Source: Aquabacterium lacunae (lineage in GTDB: Bacteria; Pseudomonadota; Gammaproteobacteria; Burkholderiales; Burkholderiaceae_C). From it: a stretch of 64,000 nt of DNA. The notes beneath the pieces were generated by a model. It was not told where the DNA came from and searched no databases. It saw only the letters and a list, made by a program, of their open reading frames with translations. The position numbers were made by a program, and so were the translations under genes. Shown piece after piece: positions 16,163 through 25,098 of the stretch. Location: contig NZ_SIXI01000003.1 in the NCBI RefSeq assembly GCF_004310865.1, positions 124,001 through 188,000 of the forward strand. The letters run 5' to 3'. Position 1 is the stretch's first letter. Every line of letters begins with the position of its first letter.

Positions 16163-17372
16163 GGCTGTTCAACGTGTGGGTGGATTGGCGGGCGGTGGAT
16201 GCCAGCGCCCTTCGGTACAGGGAGAGGTGCTGCTGCGCACAGGCCGACCAATCGAATCGGGCGGCCACGCTGCGGGCGCACCTGGCGACGCGTGCACGTT
16301 GCTCAGGATCGAGCGTCAAACGCAAAGCCTGCTGGATGTCGTGCACGTCCAGCGGGTCGACCCAGAAAGCTTCGCCGGGCTGCAGGTGCTCTGTGAACGG
16401 CGCCACACGGGACACGATGGCGGGCGTGCCGCAGGCCATGGCCTCGATGGCCACCAGCCCAAAGCCTTCCTTGGTCGAGGGCATGGCCAGGGCCGTGGCG
16501 CGTCGGTACAGCGCAGGCAGCACGCCATCGGGCACAGGCCCGGTCACCACCAGGCGGTCGGCATGGGGCTGCCCAGGCGCCAGGCCGTGTGCTTGGCGGA
16601 TGCTTTCGAACTCGGCCTGGGCCTGCGCATGCTCGAGCAGGCTTGCCCCTCCGACAATCACCAGGCGTGCGGAAGGTGCGGGTGCCCTCAGCGTGGCAAA
16701 GGCCTCCAGCAAGCGGGGCGTGTTCTTGCGTTCTTCCACCCCGCCCACGGCGAGCCAGTAGGGTGAGCCGTCCTGCAGTCCGAGCTGGGCCAGCACCCGG
16801 GCATCGGCCTCGTGCTGTGCAGCGCTGAGCGCCGGCTGAAACCGACGCAGGTTCACGCCGTTGCGCACGCGGTGCGCGGCACGGTGCCAGTCGTGAGCCA
16901 GGGTTTGCTGCCACAGGTCGCTCACGCACAGCAACTGGGTGGCGGCGTTCACGCCGCGTGCCTGCCATGCGCTGAGCTGGGCATCGTCAAAAGCATCCAG
17001 GTGGTGCACCGTGCGCCAGAAGCCTTCGATGCGGCCCTCGGCCTTCAGGTCGGCCAGCGCGTTGGCGGTGATGCTGTCTTGCGAATGCAGCACATCGAAG
17101 GCGCTCAGGTCGAGCCTGCGCAAGTGGGCGGCCACCGCCTGCATGCGTGCGCCCACCATGGGCACGAGCGCGGGCGGCAAATCGCCGAGCGGGGCCACCG
17201 ACAAAGCAGCGGCCGTGGGGCGAAACAGGGCCTGGCCAGGGCGCCCTGCCGCAATGACCGTGACCGCGTGGCCCTGCGCACACAGTGCGTCGGCCAGCTC
17301 CAGCGTGTGCACCACACCGCCGCGCGGGTTCAGCGAATGCATCAGCAAGGCAATGCGTAGCGGGCGGTTCAT
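16155..17372 (-). CDS. GT4 glycosyltransferase of Nit1C cluster (MSMEG_0565 family)
   Basis: 405 residues. The N-terminal glycine-rich donor-fold motif is LNPRGGVVHTLELADAL, and the C-terminal GT4 retaining motif is KEGFGLVAIEAMACGTP (E-x7-E). This GT-B enzyme probably uses a nucleotide sugar; the acceptor is unknown. It overlaps the AIR-synthase-like gene by 4 bp and the MSMEG_0570 gene by 8 bp, so it is inside the operon. The Pseudomonas Nit1C set lacks a glycosyltransferase, while the mycobacterial set has one (MSMEG_0565), so this cluster is the extended version. Confidence 0.87.
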   Translation of the reverse strand: MNRPLRIALLMHSLNPRGGVVHTLELADALCAQGHAVTVIAAGRPGQALFRPTAAALSVAPLGDLPPALVPMVGARMQAVAAHLRRLDLSAFDVLHSQDSITANALADLKAEGRIEGFWRTVHHLDAFDDAQLSAWQARGVNAATQLLCVSDLWQQTLAHDWHRAAHRVRNGVNLRRFQPALSAAQHEADARVLAQLGLQDGSPYWLAVGGVEERKNTPRLLEAFATLRAPAPSARLVIVGGASLLEHAQAQAEFESIRQAHGLAPGQPHADRLVVTGPVPDGVLPALYRRATALAMPSTKEGFGLVAIEAMACGTPAIVSRVAPFTEHLQPGEAFWVDPLDVHDIQQALRLTLDPEQRARVARCARSVAARFDWSACAQQHLSLYRRALASTARQSTHTLNSHA

Positions 17373-18460
17373 GCCTTGCCCCGGGCCAGGTGGCCGCCGA
17401 TGAAGGGCTCGCACGCCCAGTCCCACAGCAACGCGGTGTCGTGGGTGTCATGGCGCTGAAGCCACACAGCGCTGCCCTCGACCACCTCGCCGATGGGTGC
17501 ACAGGCCAGGCCACGGGCCAGGAATCGGCCCTGCACCGCGGGCACGGCGTCTGTCGCCACGCTCAGCAGATAGCCAAAGCTGGGGAAGGCCTGCAGCCAG
17601 CGCAGCCTGGCGTCGGGGGCATCGCCGGGCCCATGCCCTGCAGGATGCGGCAGGGCGCTCAGGTCGATGCGCAGGCCCACCTGCGAGCACTCGGCCAGCA
17701 TCAGCGCCGTGCCCAGCACACCCGCCATGCTGATGTCTTTGGCCGCACCACACAGGCCAGCCTCTGCGATCTCGGGCAGCAGGGCCAGGTCGTCGCGCAG
17801 GCGATGGGCCGGCGCCCCGGTGGAGGCATTCCAGAACGGGTAGCCACCTTCCCACTGACCGCGCAGGTCAACGGCCATCAAGAGGGTGTGGCCTGGCCGG
17901 GCCGCAAAACTGCTGAGCAAGGCCTGCGCACGGCCCAGCACCGCCACCGCCAGTTGGGCCCGTGCCGCCTGCTGGTTGCTGTGGCCCCCCACAATGGGCA
18001 CGCCGTAGGCCGCCGACGCAGCCGCCATGCCCTGCAAGATGGGCTCGGCCTGCGCACTGCCTGCGCTCCAGAGCGCATCGACCACGGCGATGGGGCGCCC
18101 TCCCATGGCCGCGATGTCGCTGAGGTTGACCATGACGGCGCTGTACCCGGCGAACCAGGGCATGGCCTCCACAAAATCGTCCACCAGGCCTTCGATCGCG
18201 AACAGCAGGTGGCCGCTGTCGTCGGGGATGACAGCGCAATCGTCACCCAGCATCACGCCTTCGCCATGCGCCAGCGTCAGGTCGGCGCGACCGCCAGGCA
18301 AATGGCGCGTCAGGGCGTCGGTCACGGCCGAGATGTCTTTCTTGTGCGCAAAGCCGCGGCTGCTGCGCAAGGCCTGCACCACCGCACTGAGCGGCATCGT
18401 GGGCGCGGGCTCGGGCGTGCCGTGCCCGACAGACCGCGGCGGGGTGGACACCATGCTCAT
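17369..18460 (-). CDS. nitF: AIR synthase-like protein of Nit1C cluster (Sll0787 family)
   Basis: 363 residues. PurM/AIR-synthase fold: an N-terminal Gly-rich GEGVMLGDDCAVI with the metal and ATP-binding Asp pair, then VNLSDIAAMGGRP (the DIAAMG motif of ThiL/PurM/HypE proteins), and GGHSNQ. Such enzymes activate a substrate with ATP, as acyl-phosphate or imidate. In mycobacteria the equivalent is fused to the GNAT domain (MSMEG_0567); here the two are separate genes with a 4-bp overlap (starts MSMVSTPP at 18460). Precise reaction in the Nit1 pathway unknown. Confidence 0.85.
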   Translation of the reverse strand: MSMVSTPPRSVGHGTPEPAPTMPLSAVVQALRSSRGFAHKKDISAVTDALTRHLPGGRADLTLAHGEGVMLGDDCAVIPDDSGHLLFAIEGLVDDFVEAMPWFAGYSAVMVNLSDIAAMGGRPIAVVDALWSAGSAQAEPILQGMAAASAAYGVPIVGGHSNQQAARAQLAVAVLGRAQALLSSFAARPGHTLLMAVDLRGQWEGGYPFWNASTGAPAHRLRDDLALLPEIAEAGLCGAAKDISMAGVLGTALMLAECSQVGLRIDLSALPHPAGHGPGDAPDARLRWLQAFPSFGYLLSVATDAVPAVQGRFLARGLACAPIGEVVEGSAVWLQRHDTHDTALLWDWACEPFIGGHLARGKA

Positions 18461-19062
18461 GCCGAGGCTCCCGTGGTGACCGTGGTGTCCGTGTGCCGTG
18501 CAGACCACTGGGTCATGAAGCCCCAGTCGGGCGCATGGCAAGGCGGGTAATGGGCCAGGTCGGCCTGCATGCGTGCATGGGCACGGCCGTGCAGCATGAG
18601 GTCGTCCACACGCGCCCAGTGCAGTCGGGTGAACAGCGGCACATTGGGCTGCTGCACGTGCGCCCAGAAGGCGGTGGCGCCCTGCGCGTGGGCGGAGCTC
18701 ACGGCCAGCTGGATCAGCGTGGCCCCGATGCGGCCCACATGCCGGAAAGAGGGGTGCACGGCCAGGCGCGAGCCCCACCACACGCCCGGCCCGCTCTGGT
18801 GGATGCGCACCGTGCCAACCACCTGGTCGCATTCACCGGCCACGGTGGTGCAGGCCACCAGCAGCTGCGCGTGGTCGTCGATCGCATCGCGGTCGTCTCC
18901 CACAAACAGGCCCTGCTCCACACAGAACACGGCGCGGCGCAAGGCATGCGCGTCACGCACCGCCCAGTCCTGGCTGGCGCGTTGCACCCGGAAGGCCACC
19001 GGCTGGAAGGTCAGCGGCAACTCGCACAGGGCTGTGGTGTAAGGAACGGTGTCGACATTCAT
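18457..19062 (-). CDS. nitE: GNAT N-acetyltransferase of Nit1C cluster (Sll0786/MSMEG_0567-N family)
   Basis: 201 residues with a GNAT core: RRAVFCVEQGLFVGDDRD at the start of the fold, VGTVRIHQS for strand beta4, and the acetyl-CoA loop SRLAVHPSFRHVGRIGATLI (Q/RxxGxG/A-like). It probably N-acylates an amine in the Nit1 pathway. Start is the ATG at 19062, 35 bp after the radical SAM stop; the stop overlaps the next gene. It contains an unusually well conserved family opening PLTFQPVAFRVQ. Confidence 0.85.
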   Translation of the reverse strand: MNVDTVPYTTALCELPLTFQPVAFRVQRASQDWAVRDAHALRRAVFCVEQGLFVGDDRDAIDDHAQLLVACTTVAGECDQVVGTVRIHQSGPGVWWGSRLAVHPSFRHVGRIGATLIQLAVSSAHAQGATAFWAHVQQPNVPLFTRLHWARVDDLMLHGRAHARMQADLAHYPPCHAPDWGFMTQWSARHTDTTVTTGASA

Positions 19063-19097
19063 GGGCGTGTCTCCGTGGGGTGGCGATGGGCCTGGCC

Positions 19098-20270
19098 TCA
19101 GGCGTCTGCGGCGTCTGCGGCCTTTTCGTAGACCGACAGCGACGAGCAGGCCCCGCATTTGCCGCACCCCGCCTTGATGTCGTCGGCACGCAGGCCGGCC
19201 TGTCGCACCATGCGGCCCAAGGGCGCCAGCACCGCCTGCATGAACTGCGGATCGGGCGCCGGGTGGCCTTCCAGCGGGGTGCCGCTGATCGGCACGAAAG
19301 GCACGACAAAGGGGTACACGCCCAGGTCGAGCAGGCGCTGGCTCATGGCCAGGATGTCGTCCACGCTGTCACCCAGCCCGGCCAGGATGTAGGTGCTGAC
19401 CTGGCCCCTGCCGAACACCGACACGGCCGCCTCGAAGGCGCTGAAGTAAAGCGACAAGGGCACGCTGGCCTTGCCGGGCATGATGCGTTCGCGCACCGCG
19501 GGCGTCACGGCTTCGAGGTGCAGGCCCACGGTGTCGACCCCGGCGTCTTTCAGGCGCTGGAACCACACGTCGTCATCGGGTGGCTCGCACTGCGCCTGGA
19601 TGGGCAGATGCGGCACGGCCGCCTTGATGGCGCGCGCACTGTCCACCAGCACCGCGGCACCACGGTCAGGCGTGGCGGGCGTGCCCGTGGTCAGCACCAT
19701 GTGCTTCACGCCGTCGAGCTCGACGGCTGCGCGTGCCACCTCGGCCAGCTGTACAGGCGTCTTGTGCGCGATGGTTCGCCCTGCGGCCAGCGACTGCCCG
19801 ATGGAGCAGAACTGGCAGGTCTTCTTGCGGCTCTCGTAGCGGATGCAGGTCTGCAGCACGGTGGTGGCCAGCACATCGCGGCCGTGCAGCGTGGCGATGT
19901 GCGAATAAGGCACGCCCTCGGCGGTGTGGCGCTCGTAAAAACGCGGGGTGCTCGGGAAGCTGATCTGCGCAATCGGAATGCGCGCATGCTTGAGCATGCT
20001 CACCCCGCCGGCGTCAGGTGCCTCGGCCACAAAGGGCGAATCGAAGGCCGGTGCGGTGTGCACCGGCACCATGACCGTGTGGCCATCGATGGTGACGGCC
20101 TTGTGGTCGGAGGGCCCCGCGCCCCCGCGGCGGCTGGCCACCCCGGCCGACGGGTCGGTCAGGCGCAAACCGCGGGACTGGAGCTCGGCGATCAATGCTG
20201 CCGTCTGCGCAGACATCGCCACGTCTGGCGGGATGGGGTCTGACGGTGAGGTGTTGAGCACGGCCGACAT
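19098..20270 (-). CDS. nitD: Radical SAM protein of Nit1C cluster (MSMEG_0568 family)
   Basis: 390 residues. A biotin-synthase/lipoyl-synthase-like radical SAM barrel. The cluster-binding cysteines lie in CIRYESRKKTCQFC, that is C-x9-C-x2-C rather than the usual C-x3-C-x2-C, followed by SIGQSL. A second cysteine set, CGKCGAC, sits near the C-terminus and could bind an auxiliary iron-sulfur cluster. GGAGACC 3 bases before the ATG at 20270 fixes the start. It follows the nitrilase by 23 bp. The reaction is not known; it is a constant Nit1C partner. Confidence 0.88.
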   Translation of the reverse strand: MSAVLNTSPSDPIPPDVAMSAQTAALIAELQSRGLRLTDPSAGVASRRGGAGPSDHKAVTIDGHTVMVPVHTAPAFDSPFVAEAPDAGGVSMLKHARIPIAQISFPSTPRFYERHTAEGVPYSHIATLHGRDVLATTVLQTCIRYESRKKTCQFCSIGQSLAAGRTIAHKTPVQLAEVARAAVELDGVKHMVLTTGTPATPDRGAAVLVDSARAIKAAVPHLPIQAQCEPPDDDVWFQRLKDAGVDTVGLHLEAVTPAVRERIMPGKASVPLSLYFSAFEAAVSVFGRGQVSTYILAGLGDSVDDILAMSQRLLDLGVYPFVVPFVPISGTPLEGHPAPDPQFMQAVLAPLGRMVRQAGLRADDIKAGCGKCGACSSLSVYEKAADAADA

Positions 20271-20293
20271 GGCGGTCTCCTTCGGTTGTGGCG

Positions 20294-21352
20294 TCAAGCG
20301 ACGCGCAGCGGTTGGGTGGCAGACACAGGCGCGCAAGCCAAGGGAACCAGCAAGGTCTCGGTGGCTGCCCCTTCGGCTGCCACACCGCCTGCACGGCTTC
20401 GCGCATGCACAGGGGTGGTGGGCCGGTCATCGAGGTTCAGGCTGAGCAACTCGGGGCGCGCGTAGTGCCCCACCGAATCCATCATGCGTTTGCGCTTGGT
20501 GACCAGGCTCATGTCCAGGTCGGCGATCAGCAGGCCCTCGCCCTCCTTCAAAGGCGGCGCCAGGTGCACGCCTTCGGGCGACACGATGGCCGTGCAGCAA
20601 CCGCCCCGCAGCGCACGCTGCAGCCCCGGTTCCGGCGTGATCGACTGGATCTGTTCGTCGGTCAGCCAGCCGGTGCTGTTGATGACGAAGCAACCCGCCT
20701 CCAGGGCATGGTGGCGGATGGTCACTTCCATCTGGTCGGCAAAGATGGGACCTACCAGGGAGCCGGGGAACTGCGCGCAGTGGATCTCTTCGTGCTGCGC
20801 CATCAGCGCATATCGGGCCAGCGGGTTGTAGTGCTCCCAGCAGGCCAGGGCCCCCACGCGGCCGACACCGGTGTCGACCACCTTGAGGCCGCTGCCATCG
20901 CCCTGCCCCCACACCATGCGCTCATGGAAGGTGGGCGTGATCTTGCGACGCTTCAGCCGCAAAGCGCCCGTCTCGTCAAAGATGATCTGGGTGTTGTAGA
21001 TCGTGCCGTGGTCGCGCTCGTTGACCCCCAGCACGACCACCATGCCGTGCTGGCGGGCGCGCTGCGCCACCGCGTCGGTGACAGGACCGGGCACCACCAC
21101 CGCATGCTCGTACAACGCCATGTGCTCGGCCCCGGAGGTCATGGGCGGCCGGATGAACGAGAAGTAGGGGTAGTAAGGCACGAAGGTTTCGGGGAACACG
21201 ATGATCTGCACACCCTGGCGAGCAGCCTGATCGATGGTGTCCAGCACCTTGTGCAGGGTGCCCTCGGCTTCGTTCAGCACCGGCGAAATCTGCGCCGCTG
21301 CGGCCTTGATGATGCGTGCGTGGCTCATGGTGGGGTGCCCGTTCTGGCTCAT
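20294..21352 (-). CDS. nitC: Nitrilase, Nit6803/Nit1 type
   Basis: 352 residues. The catalytic triad is visible: Glu55 in [13 protein letters not shown], Lys137 in [10 protein letters not shown], and Cys171 in [12 protein letters not shown]. The sequence is of the Nit6803 (Synechocystis Sll0784) subgroup, which hydrolyses nitriles to acids and ammonia. It is the second gene of the Nit1C operon, 7 bp after the MSMEG_0572-type gene. I take the ATG at 21352; an alternative at 21328 (MSHARII) aligns equally well with family N-termini, and neither has a strong Shine-Dalgarno. Confidence 0.92.
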   Translation of the reverse strand: MSQNGHPTMSHARIIKAAAAQISPVLNEAEGTLHKVLDTIDQAARQGVQIIVFPETFVPYYPYFSFIRPPMTSGAEHMALYEHAVVVPGPVTDAVAQRARQHGMVVVLGVNERDHGTIYNTQIIFDETGALRLKRRKITPTFHERMVWGQGDGSGLKVVDTGVGRVGALACWEHYNPLARYALMAQHEEIHCAQFPGSLVGPIFADQMEVTIRHHALEAGCFVINSTGWLTDEQIQSITPEPGLQRALRGGCCTAIVSPEGVHLAPPLKEGEGLLIADLDMSLVTKRKRMMDSVGHYARPELLSLNLDDRPTTPVHARSRAGGVAAEGAATETLLVPLACAPVSATQPLRVA

Positions 21353-21359
21353 GCTGGGG

Positions 21360-21842
21360 TCACAGGGTCCAGGTGTCGATCACGACGGCGTTGGCCTTCT
21401 TGTGCAGCAGCACGATGTCGAGCACATCGAGCGGGTTGATCGGGCGGATGCCTTCGATCAGCGAGCCTTCACCGTGGCCATACAGGGCCTGCAGGGCAAA
21501 GCGGCAGGCGTACACCTTGCCACCTTCTTCCATGAACTTGGTGATCTGCTTGTTGAAGTTCTGGTGCCCCGGGAAGGCTTCGTCACCCAGCTTGGGAAAG
21601 CCTCGCTTCACCCCCAGGGTCACGCCCGGTCCATACAGCAGCACCGAGGTCTCGTAGCCCTTGCGCTGCAGTCGCGTGGCCTGCAGCAGGTTCACGAAGC
21701 CGATCGAGCCCTCGAACGCCACGGTGTGGAATGTCACCAGGGCCTTCTCGCCCGGCGCGGCCTTCACGTCTTCAAACACCTTCTCTTCGTAGTCGACCAG
21801 GAAGTCGCCGATGGCATTGGGGGCTTTGGTCACAGCAGGCAT
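21360..21842 (-). CDS. nitB: MSMEG_0572/Sll0783 family nitrogen starvation response protein
   Basis: 160 residues: [40 protein letters not shown] is the family core. This is the first gene of the Nit1C operon, as in Synechocystis sll0783 and the Pseudomonas nitBCDEFGH set. The fold resembles DsrE-like small proteins (a nucleotide or sulfur-relay type), though this is only a guess from the alternating strand and helix pattern. GGAGAGATCCC precedes the ATG at 21842. Function unknown, but conserved Nit1 context suggests a role in nitrile or cyanide nitrogen use. Confidence 0.87.
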   Translation of the reverse strand: MPAVTKAPNAIGDFLVDYEEKVFEDVKAAPGEKALVTFHTVAFEGSIGFVNLLQATRLQRKGYETSVLLYGPGVTLGVKRGFPKLGDEAFPGHQNFNKQITKFMEEGGKVYACRFALQALYGHGEGSLIEGIRPINPLDVLDIVLLHKKANAVVIDTWTL

Positions 21843-22205
21843 GGGATCTCTCCATTGGGTGGGTGGTGGAACTGCGTGCATTGCACCGATGTGCGCACTG
21901 CCCTCCTCCGTGCATCGGGTGTGCCAATGCAGGCCATGAAGATCCGATCAATGCGCGATCAAGCGCGGCTTTCATGCAGATGTCATGGGGTTGGCCAGGG
22001 CGCCTGGCCATTGATCGGGTGAAATGCCATCAAGCACCGATGGCATGTGGATCACACGCCGAGGACATGGCCGCGGCCCTTGCGCACCAGAAGCGATCAA
22101 TCACACATTCAGCATGAACCAAACAGGCGCAACCGGCAGCCCACGCACCCATTGAGTGCCATGAAGCACACAATCAATTGGCACACCGCATGCAATCAAT
22201 GGGGC
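21843..22205. promoter_or_regulatory. Nit1C/MocR divergent intergenic region with ATCAAT repeats
   Basis: 363 bp without a convincing gene between the leftward Nit1C operon and the rightward MocR regulator. It is dotted with copies of GATCAAT or CAATCAAT: 21946-21952, 22095-22101, 22171-22178 and 22193-22200, plus an inverted copy ATTGATC at 22010-22016. The CAATCAAT pair is spaced exactly 22 bp start to start, about two helical turns, as expected for a MocR dimer. These are likely the regulator's binding sites for the operon and for itself. An ATG at 22161 would extend MocR over part of this region. Confidence 0.55.
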
Positions 22206-23600
22206 ATGACCTCTTTCACACGCCATTGGGCCCAACGCCTGCGCGACAGCCACAAGCCTGCCTACCTGCTCATTCCGGAACTGCTGGCCGAAGACCTGGC
22301 CAGCGGCCGGCTGACACCCGGAGACCGCCTGCCCCCCTTGCGTGAACTGGCGCAGGCCCTGGAGCTGAACTACACCACCGTGGCACGGGGCCTGGCCGAA
22401 GCGCAAAAGCGTGGGCAGATCGATGCACGCCCCGGGCGCGGCAGCTTCGTGCGCAGTGCCGCACCCTCTGTGCCTTTGCGGGGCGGCACCGCGGCCGAGA
22501 TGACCATGAACCTGCCGCCTGAGCCCGACGATGCCGCGCTGCTGCAACGCATGGCCGAGAGCTTCGCGCAGATGTGGTCTGACCCGCAGCGCTTGCGGGC
22601 CCACCTGCGTTATCAGGATTTCGGCGGCAGCCCGGCCGACCGGGATGCGGGCGCACGCTGGCTGCAAGGCATCATGGGCCCCACCCAGGCCGACCGCGTG
22701 CTGGTGGGGCCGGGCATCCATGGGGTGTTGAGCGGCTTGCTCAGCCTGCTGGCCCGCCCGGGTGACACCGTGTGCGTGGAGTCGGTGAGCTACCCCGGCA
22801 TCAAGGCCCTGGCCACGCAGTTGGGCATCAAGCTGCATGCCCTGCCAGTGGACGACGAAGGCCCTTGCCCGCAGCACTTCGAGGAGGCCTGCAAACACGT
22901 GCACCCCAAGGCGCTGTACTGCAACCCCACCATGCTGAACCCCACGGCGATCACGGTGAGTGCTGCACGGCGCGAAGCCCTGGCCGACATTGCCCTGCGC
23001 TACGCCATCCCGATCATCGAAGACGATGCCTACGGCGCGCTGCCCTCGAAGCGACCCACCACGCTGGCCGAACTGGCGCCAGAACTCACCTACCACGTCA
23101 CCGGGTTTGCCAAATGCCTGGGCGCCGGGTTGCGCGTGGCGTATGTGCAGGCCCCCACCGTGCAGGCCGCACAGCGTGTCGCGGGCGCCTTGCGCGCCCT
23201 GACCGTGATGGCAGCGCCACCCATGGTGTCACTGGCCACCCAGTGGATCAACGACGGCACGGCCAGCGCCGTGGTCCACGCCGTGCGCCGCGAAACGAAT
23301 GTGCGACAGGCCTTGCTGCTCAAGCACCTGCAGGGCTGGAACGTGTGGAGCCAGCCCGACTGCTTCCACGCCTGGCTGAAGCTGCCCGACACACTCAGCC
23401 CCAATGAAGCGGCCTCGTTCTGGCGCTCACGTGGTGTGGCGGCGGTGGCCAGCACGGCCTTTGCCACCAACACCGCGCCCCCCAGGGCCGTGAGGCTGTG
23501 CCTGGGCGGGGCGACCACGCTGGACCAGTGTGAACAGAGCCTGCGCGTGGTGGCCGATGTGCTGCGCCACCCCGAACAGGTTCATGCGTCGGTGATGTGA
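22206..23600 (+). CDS. MocR-family regulator (GntR HTH plus aminotransferase domain), Nit1C-linked
   Basis: 464 residues. An N-terminal GntR winged helix (about 20-85; GDRLPPLRELAQALELNYTTVARGLAEAQKRG) is joined to a fold-type-I aminotransferase domain. The PLP lysine is expected in VTGFAKCLGAGLRV; the aromatic and Asp positions of PLP binding are in IIEDDAYGAL. It is transcribed divergently from Nit1C across 363 bp, so it is the probable cluster regulator, sensing an amino compound through PLP. Start MTSFTRHW at 22206 fits the GntR domain; an ATG at 22161 is an alternative. Confidence 0.87.
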   Translation: MTSFTRHWAQRLRDSHKPAYLLIPELLAEDLASGRLTPGDRLPPLRELAQALELNYTTVARGLAEAQKRGQIDARPGRGSFVRSAAPSVPLRGGTAAEMTMNLPPEPDDAALLQRMAESFAQMWSDPQRLRAHLRYQDFGGSPADRDAGARWLQGIMGPTQADRVLVGPGIHGVLSGLLSLLARPGDTVCVESVSYPGIKALATQLGIKLHALPVDDEGPCPQHFEEACKHVHPKALYCNPTMLNPTAITVSAARREALADIALRYAIPIIEDDAYGALPSKRPTTLAELAPELTYHVTGFAKCLGAGLRVAYVQAPTVQAAQRVAGALRALTVMAAPPMVSLATQWINDGTASAVVHAVRRETNVRQALLLKHLQGWNVWSQPDCFHAWLKLPDTLSPNEAASFWRSRGVAAVASTAFATNTAPPRAVRLCLGGATTLDQCEQSLRVVADVLRHPEQVHASVM

Positions 23601-23618
23601 GGCCAGCGACTGGTCAGC

Positions 23619-25022
23619 TCACCTCGGCACCCCGAACGTGCTGCCCTCGGCCACGCGACTGGTGCCTTGTGACGTGCGCGTGGCCACCTCGAACTGCAAG
23701 GGCAAGGTCTGCCCTGCCAGCCGAGCGACCTGCTGCGCAGGCAAGCGCACCGACACCTGCACCCATCGGTCTTCCAGCGGGGCCAGCACCACCGCCGGGG
23801 CCTGCAAGGCAGCACCCTCCAGGCCGCCGAGTTGCAGATCCACCTGCAGAGGCTGCTCGGTCTGGCTCATCAAGCGCACGCGGTACACGTTTTCAATGGC
23901 ACCTTCGTCGAGCACGCGGGCCATCACGCCACGGTCGCGCATCACGTTCACGCGCACATCGGGTCGCACCGCCAGGCTCCAGGCCAGGGCGGCCAGCAAG
24001 GCCCCCATGATGCCCAGGTACATGTGCACACGCCGCTGGTGCCAGGCCGGGGCCTGCGGTGCCGGCTGCGCCCGCCCGGAAGCCGCCAGTGTGCGCTGCG
24101 TGGCCATGCGCACCAGGCCACGCGGCTGGCCGATCTTGTCCATGACCGCGTCACAGGCGTCGATGCACACGCCGCAGCCGATGCAGGCCGCCTGCAATCC
24201 ATCGCGGATGTCAATGCCCGTGGGGCACACCTGAACGCAGATCGTGCAGTCGATGCACGCACCGCCCTGCTGGCTTCCTCGCGGCTCACCACGCGCTCGG
24301 TCATAGGCCACGATGCGGGTGTCGGCGTCCATCAGGGCGCTCTGGAAGCGGCCATATGGGCACATGTGCAGGCACACCTTCTCGCGCAGCACACCGGCAT
24401 TGAGGTAACAGAAGCCCCCATAGAACAAGGCCCAGAAGCCGTCCCAGAAACCGAGCTGCCCCTGCCACGCGCTGGCCGCCAGCTCACGCAGGGGCGTGAA
24501 CCAGCCCACAAATGTCAGGCCCGTGGCCAGACTGATCAGCACCCAGCCCAGCTGCTTGCCGCCTCGGCGCCAAAGCTTGTCGAAGGTCCAGCCTGCACGG
24601 TCCAGCTGCAGGCGGCGGTGGCGGTCGCCCTCCATGCGGCGCTCCACCCACATGAACAGCTCGGTGTACACGGTCTGCGGGCAGCTGAAACCGCACCACA
24701 GGCGGCCATACAGCGTGGTGGTCACGAACAGCAGCATGGCACTGAAGACCAGCAGCCCGGCCAGGAAGATCAGGTCTTGCGGCAGCAGCACCAGGCCCCC
24801 CAGGTAGAAGCGTTGCGCCTCGATGTCGAAGAGCACCATCTGTCGGCCGTTCCAGTTCAACCAGGGCAGCACCAGAAAGAACAGCTGCGTGGCCCACAGG
24901 GTGGCCGTGCGCCAGCGCGTGAAGCGCCCCTGGGTGGCGCGGGCCTGCACCTTGTGGGCCGCCTCGACGCCTCCCAGCAGTTCGCTCGGCAGGATCGGGA
25001 TGATGCGTCGGGATTCACTCAT
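23619..25022 (-). CDS. ccoG: Cytochrome c oxidase accessory protein CcoG (FixG/RdxA)
   Basis: 467 residues. Membrane-bound polyferredoxin with several transmembrane helices in the first 240 residues. Cys motifs: WCGFSCPQTVY and CLHMCPYGRFQ (family hallmarks), then two 2[4Fe-4S] motifs CIDCTICVQVCP and CIGCGVCIDAC. The C-terminal periplasmic part is Ig-like. CcoG reduces copper for cbb3-type cytochrome oxidase assembly; the ccoNOP operon is not in this window. It is transcribed divergently from a MocR regulator with 76 bp between start codons. Confidence 0.92.
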   Translation of the reverse strand: MSESRRIIPILPSELLGGVEAAHKVQARATQGRFTRWRTATLWATQLFFLVLPWLNWNGRQMVLFDIEAQRFYLGGLVLLPQDLIFLAGLLVFSAMLLFVTTTLYGRLWCGFSCPQTVYTELFMWVERRMEGDRHRRLQLDRAGWTFDKLWRRGGKQLGWVLISLATGLTFVGWFTPLRELAASAWQGQLGFWDGFWALFYGGFCYLNAGVLREKVCLHMCPYGRFQSALMDADTRIVAYDRARGEPRGSQQGGACIDCTICVQVCPTGIDIRDGLQAACIGCGVCIDACDAVMDKIGQPRGLVRMATQRTLAASGRAQPAPQAPAWHQRRVHMYLGIMGALLAALAWSLAVRPDVRVNVMRDRGVMARVLDEGAIENVYRVRLMSQTEQPLQVDLQLGGLEGAALQAPAVVLAPLEDRWVQVSVRLPAQQVARLAGQTLPLQFEVATRTSQGTSRVAEGSTFGVPR

Positions 25023-25071
25023 GCCTGCATGGTGCGCGGCCACCATCTGATCCACCAGACTCAGATTTCTG

Positions 25072-25094
25072 CGAAACTGACCAGATCAGTTTCG
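25072..25094. promoter_or_regulatory. Perfect inverted repeat in ccoG/MocR intergenic region
   Basis: CGAAACTGA at 25072-25080 and TCAGTTTCG at 25086-25094, separated by 5 bp: a 9-bp-arm perfect inverted repeat ending 4 bp before the MocR ATG. It overlaps the expected transcription start or Shine-Dalgarno of the regulator, so autorepression is the simplest reading. No T-run follows it and it is too close to the start to be a terminator. Confidence 0.7.
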
Positions 25095-25098
25095 CCCC

